Positions 27,617 to 39,000 of a DNA stretch of 64,000 bases are shown piece by piece (position 1 is the first letter of the stretch; every line of letters begins with the position of its first letter). The position numbers and the translations under genes were made by a program. The DNA comes from Malurus cyaneus samueli (taxonomy: Eukaryota; Chordata; Aves; Passeriformes; Maluridae): assembly GCA_009741485.1 (NCBI GenBank), contig CM019227.1:9960236-10024235 (forward strand). Direction: 5' to 3'. The notes beneath the pieces were generated by a model that was not told the origin of the DNA, ran no database searches, and was given only the letters and a program-made list of their open reading frames with translations.

Positions 27617-28480
27617 CTGGGGGATGCCAGGCCACACGACATCAACTAACTTTAATTGGTGTAAATATTAATGATTAGCAGAGGGTTAATGCAATTCTTA
27701 ATGCTTTCTAAATTTTATTTCTTTATTTAAGAAAACAGACCTGCCTCCCTAATCCTTTTCTTATTTTTAATGGGGGCCTGGCTGTGTCTGGGGCCGAGCA
27801 CTTGGCACTGGCACCGTCAGACCCTGACTGGCACCAACCAGCTGAGGAAGGTTGGTTTGGTTATTTTAAATATTTAATTTTGCTCTTTGGCCTTAGAGCA
27901 CTGCCTGGAATTCAGGAAGCCTGGATTCTCTTCCTATTTATGCCTCTATAACCAGCTACAACCATTTGGTTCAGCTCCTCCAGCCTTGAGGGACAAGGGA
28001 TACCTCGAGTGGCCGGAGCAGAGCCAAGGGCTGTTGTCTGGGCCCTGCTGTGCCTCTGGCTCAGCTGTGCCCGTTCAGCTCCTTCCCTGTGTGCAGTGAG
28101 TGCTGATGGGCCCGTCTGGGAGCTCTGGCTGAGTTACCATCACTCACACTCCACGGGTGACACCAGCACCCAGCATGGAACTGTCCCAAAACTGCTGCGG
28201 GGCCACCTGAAGGACCTGGACCAGCCAAACCCACCAGAACCCAAGAGCCTGGATTGCTTCTCTTCCTGGCCGAGGTGCCCAGTGGCAGCCCCCATCGCCT
28301 GGGCACCCATAGCTATTCTGGGAGCACCTCAATGGAGAACCCTGGGCCAGGAGCACTGAGCGCTGTCACCAACCACTGTCACCCCTGTGGCCAGGGGTGG
28401 GCTGGAGACCATCACCCACCCTGGCTGCATGGCCTCGTGCAGCTGCAGATAAACATTAAACAGTGAAAGCTGGTCCCTGC
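27617..28480 (+). other. SLC5A11: SLC5A11 3'UTR (approximate)
   Basis: Non-coding from the stop to about 20 bp past the only plausible + strand signal, ATTAAA at 28455. AT-rich in its first 250 bp. End inferred. Confidence 0.55.
28455..28460 (+). terminator. candidate SLC5A11 polyadenylation signal ATTAAA
   Basis: The common AATAAA variant followed within 50 bp by 'tggagtctctggggatgggg', a G/T-rich stretch. No AATAAA occurs on the + strand between the stop and this point. Confidence 0.5.
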
Positions 28481-28756
28481 CTGCCTGGAGTCTCTGGGGA
28501 TGGGGGGCTGCCAAGACCTCGGGCCCCATGCCCATGTTGGGGGCTCCTGGAGCCCCTCCCCTGCCCTCAGTCCCTACAGAGCCTGTTCCCACTCCCCAGG
28601 CTGCTGGCAGTTCCCAGAATTCATTCAATGTTGCAGGGTCATAGCAAAACTCACACACAGAACTGACAGCACTGTGTGTGCAGGGACCAACAACAGGCTC
28701 CAAGGAGCAGGAACACCTGGAAAGCTGCAGCAGCCCCCACAACCAGCAAATACTCT

Positions 28757-28762
28757 TTTATT
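28757..28762 (-). terminator. candidate distal ARHGAP17 polyadenylation signal
   Basis: TTTATT on + (AATAAA on -), followed on the - strand by 'gctggttgtgggggctgctg', a good GT-rich downstream element. Confidence 0.55.
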
Positions 28763-28929
28763 AAAATATACATAAATGGAATTGGTACCTGGGGGGCTTC
28801 TTCCTGAGTATGTGAAACACTGCTGGAAACCCTGGGGGAGAGAGGCACTGCAGTCTGGGGCATAAACATCAAAGTCAGTGACAAGACTGGAGTTTGTGGT
28901 TCACCAAATTGAATTTACAGTTACAAAGA

Positions 28930-28935
28930 TTTATT
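28930..28935 (-). terminator. candidate proximal ARHGAP17 polyadenylation signal
   Basis: AATAAA on the - strand about 1.0 kb after the ARHGAP17 stop, followed by 'tctttgtaactg'. May be used instead of, or together with, the one at 28757. Confidence 0.5.
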
Positions 28936-29951
28936 ACAGGGAGAGTGTGGTGACAGAGGAGAGAGTCCTGAAGTGCTTCCACTGAAGTCCTTAAGGGAAA
29001 ACCAAAGTGAGCAGCCACTGACTCCAAGCTACACAGTCCAAGGGATCACTGTGACCTCCAGGACCCACTGGAAGCAACAAAACTAGAATAAAGATGCCTT
29101 AAGTTGACAAAAAACAATCTTTAATTTTATAAATGTTCACCCAACTGCTGAATCCAAACAGGTGTTCCAAAATTCATTCAAAATTCAACCGTTTTCAACA
29201 AAAGCACAAACCCCATTTTCATGGTTTCCTTGTGAAACAGTTGCCAGTTGCACATGAACAAAGCAGGTTAATACAAATAACTATGAAATCAGGGTAAGTA
29301 CTGATCCTAAGTAGCAATGAAATGATTAAAGAGAAAGGAAGTTCCTCCTACAGCACGACAGTCCTTCAAGGCACTGGATGCATCCACAGTTCCACAGGGT
29401 GACTGAGAACCAGCAGTCACCACCAGCACTAGGGCAGGGGTTTGGTTCACGGCTTGAGGGGAATCTGCAGCAAATCCGAGAGGAAATGTCCCTTGGGAGG
29501 CAGCTCCTGGTATGGGCTAAGAACTACAAATAAACTCTAACCGTGCCATGAGAAGGATTATTTCCATAATACAGACATGCACTTTAAATAACTAATGCTC
29601 TGCTTCTTACTCTTTTGGAATTTCTGCTAATACAACCTGTATCAGCACTGATCACGCTTCCTAGGCAAGTTCCTGCGGGAATTCATTCCTTCTATCCAAG
29701 AGTTTGAAAACCGTTGTCTAGACCCAGATCATTAAACTTCTTCTGAGGGCAAAACCGGAGCTTGGCCAAAGGTTGGGCTCGATTTTCTGAGAGGTCCTCC
29801 CCAACCTCAGCAATCCTGGAAATCACTGTCCCCACGATGCACCGGTCCCAACTCCACACAGTTCTGTTCACATTGCCAGAAGAAGCTTTTCCCTGGTAGG
29901 TCTGAAGGTTTTCCCCCGGGAGAGGAGCCCTGGGAAGCTGGAGCACCCTGG

Positions 29952-30082
29952 TCACAGCGCGGTGCTCTCCGTGTCATTGTCAATGTCCAGCAGGATGTGG
30001 TTGTGCAGCTCTCTGCCTGCTGGCTCTGCAGGAAGCTCTGAAGGAGGGGTTGGAAGTGGTTCTGGAATACTGGAATTAGAGT
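29952..30082 (-). CDS. ARHGAP17: ARHGAP17 exon 20 (C terminus)
   Basis: 131 nt. DSNSSIPEPLPTPPSELPAE ... ELHNHILLDIDNDTESTAL, stop TGA at 29954-29952. The LLDIDNDTESTAL ending is as I recall human ARHGAP17 and includes the PDZ ligand. Confidence 0.96.
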
Positions 30083-33000
30083 CTGCACAAAAAGGGAACA
30101 GCAAGTTTAGCAGCCGGGCCAGGGCCGGCTCATTCACTGGGGAATTCCTGGGCATTATTTCCTTAGACAGAGAAAGGAAAGCAAAGATCAACGAAGGCTC
30201 TTGCAACAGAGCTGGCCTCTGTGGGCACAAAGGGCTGAGCCCAACTGGACAGCCTGGACTGCTTCTCCTACAGATCTTGGTTTAGTCCTGGACAAAGTAG
30301 CAGAAACCCACTCCTTCCTGAAGAAGGGAGGACAGCGAGTCTGATTTAGGATCAGATTCCTGAATACCCCTGGAGAGCTACTCTGGACTTTCATGTCAAA
30401 ATACTCAGCAAAATAACTGGGCACCTAAATCATCTGCAAGGGCACACCACCTCTGTCTCTGAGAAACAACAGGAACAAGGATGGGGTCAAAAAGAGGCAG
30501 AAATTATTTAAACCAAATGCAGAGTAAACCTCTCCTGTGTAAACAGGGCACGTGATGGCCTTTGCCTCTCCCAAGGAAAGGAGAATTTAGTTCAAGGTAA
30601 GGTGTCCAAAACGGACCACAAATTGCTGCATCTCTGGTGACTGACTGCCCTGGCAGCTAGAATTATCAGACCAGAAAAATCCCTAGCAGCTCAAGAAAAA
30701 GGTAACTGAAAATCTCGTCAAGATTTTAGAAAGCTGATTTATAATAGGCCATGACATCCCTTACTGCAATCCAGCAGCTGCTCCACATAGGAAGTAATTC
30801 AGATCGCTTAAATCAACAAAAAAATCCAAATAAATGCCTTGTTTTCAAGCACAGGAGGTGCAGACAGGCATCCTAGAGAGACTGGGATTCATAACTCAAG
30901 CATGATGTCCTGAAGTTAACCCAGAAGTTACTGTAAAAAAGCTCAAGTTGAAGGCTTCTGAGCTGAATGCCCTGGAAGAGGGGAAAGCAGCCATTGAGTG
31001 CAGCCTCCCCTGCTCCTGAGCCCCCCACAGCCTGCAGGGATCTGTGTTCTGGGATACTGCCACACAGCAGCTGGAATTCCACCCTCTTCTGGCCTGGCAC
31101 TGAGCAGGAAGTTAAAACACAGAATCCCAGAATGGTTTGGGCTGGAAGGGACCGTAAAGCCCACTGAGTCCCTCCCTGTGCCATGGGCAGGGACACTTTC
31201 ACTAACCCAGGGTGCTGCAAGCCCCGGGAGCAGCTGCTCTGGGATGCTGTGACAAGGAAGGAGTGTTTGTGACACAGGACAGTGCAGTGACATCTGATAC
31301 AGGGAACACACCAGTTCTGCATTTTTGTACATGGAGACAGCACAAGGTGAGAGTGGCCAGGGAGACACCGAGAGCTTCACATTCTGCTCTCCAACACTTT
31401 AGTGGGTTAATGGGAGCAGCAGCCGCCCCTCTCTGGCCATGCCCGAGGGACACACACAGCAGGGCACTGGGGTGGGTTAGTAGTTAGCACACACATCATT
31501 AGCAATTAGCAATTAGCAACAGTGTCGGCCAATCAGGGGCCTTTTCCTTACCATTGCACTTGCCAATACAGTTCCTACTGAATGCTGGTCAAACATCTGG
31601 ATTATTTAATAAAACCTTTGATTAGAATATTCTAGGGCTTCTTAATTTAACACCATAAATAGAATTTGAGGCATTTTAAAGTCCACTACATGGACAAAGG
31701 AGTCAACAGCATCCTGAGAACAGTTCAGAATTCCTGTTCTGGGATTATGATGAGTTTTGCTGGCACCCTAATTTTGGCTTTTGTTGTTCCCTTAGTCCAC
31801 TCGTTAAGGTTCAAATTAAAAACAGCAATTGCACATTGTGAATTAGTGAGTCTGTGAGTGCTTGTATGTGCAGGTGTGAATATTAGAGCAGATACTCTTA
31901 TGTGACAGGTGGTGGTGTTAATTCAGAGTGTTAATCCTTTAAAAACACACTGATCTGGGAAAGGTGGATGCTTCAGCATGGAGGGTACTGCTGGAGGTGA
32001 GCCTGAGTGTCACTTCAACCCCTCCCCAAGGGGATTTGAGCTAACCATGTTGCATCTCCTAGGTCCCTTCACCAGTTGAGGAGAGAATCCTTTCCCAGCA
32101 GCTTTCCCAGTTTTCCTGCATGGCAGCTTCCACACTGTGTTTACCGCACACACCTGGCCCATTTGCTAAGGTTTGCACTCAGCTCTGGCACGTGCTTGCC
32201 TTGCCAAACTCTAATGAAGCAACCCCAGCTGGATGTTAATTAGAAGACAAGGATTTCTCAAGTTATATGGGGTAAAACAAACCCTCCCTGTCTGCAGTAA
32301 TTTAAGCAATTTCCTCAGAACCAGAAAAACCCTAAAATGAAAAAAAAAATATAGCCAAACTACAGAACACTTAAAAATTAAGTCTTGAAGCTTGACTCAT
32401 TAGCACAGCTGCTGTTGTTAATGTAACTGTAAAGTGCTGTCAAGATTCAGTGCCCAGCCTTACTTCTGACTTCAGCCCAGGAACGAATTATCCTTGTATT
32501 TTAAATAAACTGACAAAAGTACAATCAGTAGAAGTCAGTTATTTTAAAAAGCAAAGCTATTTTTTAGAGGTTTAAGCAGCTCTTTTACTGCTAGTTTCAT
32601 CATGGAACCCCATATTGGGCAGGGACACATTTTGCTATCCCAGGCTGCTCCGAGCCCCAGCCAACCTGGCCTTGGACACTTCCAGGAACAGGGCAGCCAC
32701 AGCTTTTCTGGGCAACCTCTTTTCCAATTAACAAAAACCCCAAACCCAAACTATCTCCAACCTGACTTCTCAATCCACTATAAATTTCAGCATCCTTGCT
32801 GCAAACAGGCAAATCTTGAGCTAACTCAGGCAGGCAGCCCTGACTCCCCCAGCCTGTTGTGCAGGCACTGCAGCATCCCCAGGCCTGAGCAGTGGGAAGT
32901 GGAGGTGAGGATGAGCTGGGACTGAGCAGACAGAGCCATTAGTGAGGCTGGGAAGCCAAAGTGCCACAGTGCAGGAGCTGCTGGGGCTGTTTTGCCACAG

Positions 33001-36000
33001 GTTTAGTCACAGCCTGGATTTTGTCAAATGAACTCCCAATGATAAAAAATAACTGTAAACCTAAAGTGAGAGCTACATTAAGATGTAACCATAAACTAAC
33101 AAATTGTAGGAAAAATCGTATTTGCCTGTAATGAGAACAAGTGTGTTGGAAACAGGTCACTCACTACACCTGACTTGGGGACTAATTCTGGGGCCCTAGT
33201 GTCCAGTGTTACTTTTTCACAGGGATTTAAGGAATAACTTTTATGTTCACAGGCCTATTACAATGAAGCAGCAGAGGCCTTAAACCCTCTTGCAGATAGA
33301 ATGCTATGGAGGGATGAGAACACAGAGTTGGCAGAGCACAATTTCAAGCGCATGTCCGAACTCAAGCTACAAACAGGAGCGGTTTAGCTGCAATTACAGT
33401 TTCTGTGAGTACAAACCTTATTCGCAGTAACCATCCCCACCTGTGAAGGCATTGGGGTAGAGCTGTTAGGCAACAGAATTGGTACTCTGCATTCCAATAC
33501 ATTAGTCTAATTCTAGAGAAGCTGCAGTGTCATGGGAAAGTTTCAACCATTATTAATTATAAGTAGATTTAAAAGCATTAGTCTCCCACACTCAGTATCC
33601 CTTCCTTCAGAATTTCCCAGAATAAGCAGTGACTCAGCAGGAGAACATTCCAAAATCTGCTGGTTTTGAATGGCCTCAGCAATTACATTTCAAAAAAATA
33701 AACTTTATTAACTATCTTTATTAAATTAACATTATCCCTATCAAATGGGTAACTTTGCTTCATGAAGTTTCTGTGAAAAGATAAAAGCTTCTCTTTACTT
33801 TATGATTGCCTTAAAACAAAGATTGCACTTAAAATGTGAAGCTCTGTATATACTGACCTAAGAAACACAGTTTAGTACAAGTGATTCTTCAGCTTCTGGA
33901 TGTCCAACTTAAAAGCACATCAGAAGCCTCTGTTCTCATAAGGTAAAAACATTCTCTTCATGTTTTGCCTATTAGAACACGTGCCAATGACCACTTCTGC
34001 CCTTTCCTTATCTCAGTATGTGCTGAAATCCACTATCCTCGGCTACATCTTCTCCCTCCTCTAAATATTTGCTTTCTGGCAACAGATGTACAAGCAGAAT
34101 TGACTGCCAAGAGGCTGAGCTGGAGACAGCCCCAGCGAGCTGCTGTCACAGTGTTCCGCTTCCAAACAGGAAAAAAATGAAGTTCATCTCCACTTGCCCC
34201 CAAACACTTCTGCCTTGGGAATGACACCCCTGTGTGCAGAGCAGCTGGGTGGGCATTTAACTGGAAATGACCTGTTGAGTATTTCAGCTGTGATTTGTGC
34301 TTTTCAGTTTCCCCCCACATTAACTCCCAGCTACAGGCACTATTTTCATCACTGCCAATCCCGAGGAGACACCGGATAGGGAAGGATCCACTCACCTGTG
34401 ACTATTTTGGAAGCTGTTTGCGTGGGATTTGCAACCATCCCATCTCCAGGCAGCTGAGAGGGAGGGTGAGGTGGAGGGGGGACACTGGGTCTGTTCCTGG
34501 GCTTGGGCACGGGCCGTGGCCGGGGTAAGGTGCCACTCTGAGGTAAACAGGGAGCCGGGCAGGGCTCCGGAGGCGCCGGGGAGCTGCCGGGGTGCTTCCC
34601 CAGCGGGGGCGTGTCGGGCGGAGTCGGAGTCTGCGGGAGGGAGGAACAGGGCTGCTCTGGTCCGTGCTCACTGGGAGATGCTTGGCTGCTGCCTTTGGGC
34701 TGCAGGGGAGGAGTTGCCTGTGTTGGGGGCTGCGGGGGTGGGTGGCTGGGAGCTTGGATTGGGGACAGGCTGCTGGAATATCTCCGAGGTGCAGAAACCT
34801 GGGAAGAGGAGGTGGGGGCTGCTCCGTGGTTTGCATGTTGAGCAGGAGGAGAAGAGCTTCTGGCAGGTGGCTTTGGAGAGACAGAAGGTGGCTGAGCAGA
34901 TGGGGAAGAGCTTTGGCTTCCTGGCTGCCCCGGTGGGGGGTTGGCTGGTTTGGGAGGGGCTGGTGCCGGCTTCTTCACAGCTGTGGAGAGAAGAGGGGAC
35001 ATTGCAACATCAGGGACTGGGGGATCTTTACAGGGGCATGCAGTGACAGGACAAAGGGCAATGGCTTCTCACTGGCATGAAGTAGGGATAGATGGGATAC
35101 TGGGAAGGCATGAGGAGTGGGAAGCTCTAGCACAGGGTGCCCAGAGAAGCTGTGGCTGCCCCTGGATCCCTGGGAGGGTCCAAGGCCAGGCTGGAGAGGG
35201 GTTGGAGCACCCTGGGATGGTGAAAGGTGTCCCTGCCTGTGGCAGGGGTTGGAATGGGATGGTCTTTAAGGTCCCTTCCAACACGAACCATTTTGGAATT
35301 CTGTGATTCCAGACTCCAAAAGAAATAAATTAGCAGCACAAAAAATCCTCAGATATGTTATCAAAATGAAATGGTGCATTATCAAGTACAAGCAATTACT
35401 AATCAATAACTTTTGAGTTTGTCAAACAGCACTGGTGACACTGTCACCATTCAGAGAGTCCAAAAGTCACAGCTGCTTTACAGCCAGGCCTTGGGGACAT
35501 GCCAAGAGATTAAACTGCTGTCTGTATAAGGGCAGAGATGCTGATAAAGTTATTTTAGTAGCATTTTTGCAGTACATCAGAAGTTGGAACCTAGCGGCTT
35601 GAAAAGCAAATAAACACACACCTCTCCTCAGGGCGTGGGGACTGGGACCAGCAGCGTTCTGGGGCTGGGTGACAGAGAGCTGGGAGGTGCTGGGAGCTGC
35701 CTGGCCCGGGGCAGGGCCCGCCTGGCCACCGTTCCTCACCGGGGGAGGAGTGGCTGAAGACGTGCTGTCCTTGGATTTTGAGGTACTGGAAATTAAAAAG
35801 CCCACATTAGAGATGATCGTAACACGCACTGCCTGGCTTAGCTCCACCTGTTCCATTACAAACCGTGGATCAGATATTAAGAAACCGTTTTCACTGAAAG
35901 GGCTGTCAAACCCTGGCACAGCTGCCCAGGGAAGTGGTGCAGTCACAGTCCCTGAAGTGTTGAAAAAATGTGCGGATGTGGCACTTGAGGACATGGTTCA

Positions 36001-39000
36001 GTGGTGAACACTGGCAGTGCTGGGCTGATGGCTGGAGTGATGGATGATGATGGAGGATGAGCCAGCTGAGGTGGCTCTGGGCAGGGACCGTTCCTCTGGC
36101 TGTGCACCTGCAGGCTTCACTCATTTCTCTACATTCAGAGTCACCTGCAGCAATTTAGCCCTCAAAAGGACTGCCTTTCACTCAATTCTGGCTGGCACTT
36201 GGCAATCCCCATTTCTCCAGATTGTCAGTACTCGCACAGAGGCTGTGCAGATTTTAAGTGAAACTTTCAGACATGACCCCAAGGTTTCGTTTCAGCTGCT
36301 TCTGCTGCAAAAGCCATCTGTGGAGGAAATACTGGTCTGCAGGGGATTTCCACACGAGCTGGTTTTGTAAATATGTCACCTGAGGACATGCTTTGTGCAC
36401 AAGCGTCAGTGCTGCATTGAAGCCCATGGTGGGGTTTCGCCCTGAGATGCTGAGGTTGACATTTGGAAGCGCTACAGGTTTCACACATGGTTTGGTACAG
36501 CTCTCACACCACTGAGGTGCTGAGAGGAAAGTGCTGCTTCCACCTCACAGGAGAAAGTCAGGCTGCTGTAATCAGCCTTAGAGCCCAGGGACACAACTGC
36601 AGAACCTCAACAGTAATTAAACAGCCTGTGTACACACTTGTCCTAAAGAAACTAATATTGGAATATGATAAACTGGCTGCCAGTTTCATAGTAAGCAAGT
36701 CTGTTCATCACTAATACTTGCCACAGACAAATAAACAAAACAAGACATAGCCAGATAACGTGTACAAGAAACAACAAACAAGACCGACAGGTTTCTGGTA
36801 TTGCCACTGTAGGTTTTGCTCTTTCAGCAGCAAACTGGTATCACCCGTGTGCACATCTCTAGAGCATAACCTGGGAAGGTCAATGTGGGCAGTAAAAATA
36901 GAGTCTATATTTGTATATATTTTCATCATCATTTTTCCCCCCAAGAATTCCATTGTCTTAGAAGATGAATTCCAGCACATCCAGAACTATGGATGTTATA
37001 AGACCAATTCTGGAACACCCAGAACTGTGTGTGTTGTTTCAGAAGACAATTCTGGAACCATACAGGTGGCAGGACAGCTCCTGCACAGTACTGCTGCCCA
37101 TTCCTGACAGGGCCCATGCCATGGGGAAGAGGTGGCAGCCCTGGGTGACACCAGTTCGCTGCTGGAGCCGCTGCCAAGCCGCTGCCAGCGCAAGCCGTGC
37201 CTCTTACCTGGCATCCTCCATGCCCGGAGCTTGGGGCTGCTTCTGCTGGGCAGCAGAGAGGGCAGGGCCAGCCCCGGAGGCGGGCTCAGCCCCGGCAGGC
37301 TGGCAGTGCTGCTCGGGCCCCGCGGCCGCGCCGGGCTCGCAGGGCGGCAGCGGGGGCTGGAAGGCGGGCGATGTGAGCTTTCTGCTTACAGTGCCACATC
37401 GCCGCGGGGTCGCGGGGAACTCCAGAACCTTCACACCAAAGCTACAGAGAGAAGAGAGAGTGAACACAGCAGGCAGCCAGCCCCAGGTGCTGCAGCAGCA
37501 GGACTCTGGGTGTTCCATCCCCAAACAAACCCCGACATGCAAAGCAGCAACAAGGAAAGCTCCACTGGCTGCACAACACCACGATGTTAAAGCTTCCACT
37601 GGCTGCAGAACACCAGCAATGTTAAGACATGCAACAGGATTTGGCTTATCCCCACATAGGGATAAGCTAAACGTCAGCAAACAAACTACTCAATTACATT
37701 TGGAGACAAACATTGATGACAATGAGGTCAGAGTACTCAGAATCTCACATGTAAATACAGACATTTCCTTACATACCACAGAACTCCTCACTAAATGTAT
37801 TCTGCCACATGAATTTTGTTTCTATCGCACACTAAGTTGCAGTAAAGATTCAAAAAGAGCTACTGGATACAGGCTGTGATTTGGGGGTTGGAATGAGAGA
37901 CCTTTACAGTCCTTTCCAACCCAAATAATTCTGATTCTATATATGTTTCAATGAGAACAATGGAGAAAGTGACCCCACTTGAAAGACTTGAAAAAGCATA
38001 CAGCACATTCATTCTAGAATTGAATTTTATTCTTGCTGTGTTAAACACTGAATCCTGAATTGATTTTCTTCTTCCTCTGTGAGTGTTGACAAATTTGCAT
38101 GTGGCTAGTCATAGCTAACAGGTAACAACTTAACATTTGCATCAACAGCTTAAAACAAGCACATCACTTGAATACTCATGATGAGTGATAATAATGAACG
38201 TTACGCTACATGTTATATGGGAAACAGCACATTTTACTGGGATTTTTTAGCATTCTACTGCTTGCTGTGGCAATACTGTACCATCATCAACTCAGAAGTC
38301 TTATCATGAAGGCACCAGGTAACACCACCTCAGTTTATGGGCTTTGAAAGAGAAGCCATGGAATACCAGAAGTTAGAAACTGAGAGATGCTACTACAGAC
38401 ACTTCTGTTCCAGTGAATCACAGACCCCCCCCAAATCTGGACCAGGAAATGGAAACTGGCAGCAGAAATATCTGCTTGGGATTTATCATGCATGGAGTGT
38501 AACCAGAAGGAAGTAACAGTACATTACCTTTGAGCCATCCTCAGGCTGCAACAGGAAATAAATCACTATTGTTATCTACAGTATCTCCATGAAATTCCTC
38601 TCCTGACACCAATGAAAGTGTCTGAATAAAGCCTCCTTGGGAAAGGGCTAATAATGGACCCCTAACCTGAGAATTACACCTACCTTTCCTTCTTCAGTAA
38701 ATCCCCTTCCATCACAGTCATGCTCAGAGGCCTCTTCCTCTCCAGTGTCCCACATTCATAGTCATTCCCAGTGTGTGATAAGTGATTGGAATTAACAGCA
38801 GGAACTGCCACAAATGCCCCAGACACATTGAAATCTTCATCTGGAAGGACAGACAGAATGCTTCCTAAGGCATATATACCCCAAGTGGTGCCTCACTGCA
38901 CAAGCCATTGGAGGTTGACCTGGAGGGTAATGTAAAATTCCTGAACTGTGGCAGGAACTCACCTCCAGGGAAGAACCAGTCTGCGTGCTGAATAATGGGC

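Larger units (their letters stand above)
28757..29951 (-). other. ARHGAP17: ARHGAP17 3'UTR
   Basis: About 1.2 kb of AT-rich non-coding sequence after the TGA; no CR1 fragment inside. The end is set by whichever polyadenylation signal is used. Confidence 0.65.
30083..34395 (-). other. ARHGAP17 last intron
   Basis: 4.3 kb without exons. Holds two CR1 fragments (31118-31232, 32600-32722) and a small run of 'attagca' repeats near 31496-31519; the rest is AT-rich and shows nothing else. Confidence 0.65.

Noticed and set aside
31496..31519. 'attagca' direct repeats as a CRISPR-like or origin-like array
   Set aside because: Only about three units of 7 bp without spacers in a vertebrate intron; a chance simple repeat.
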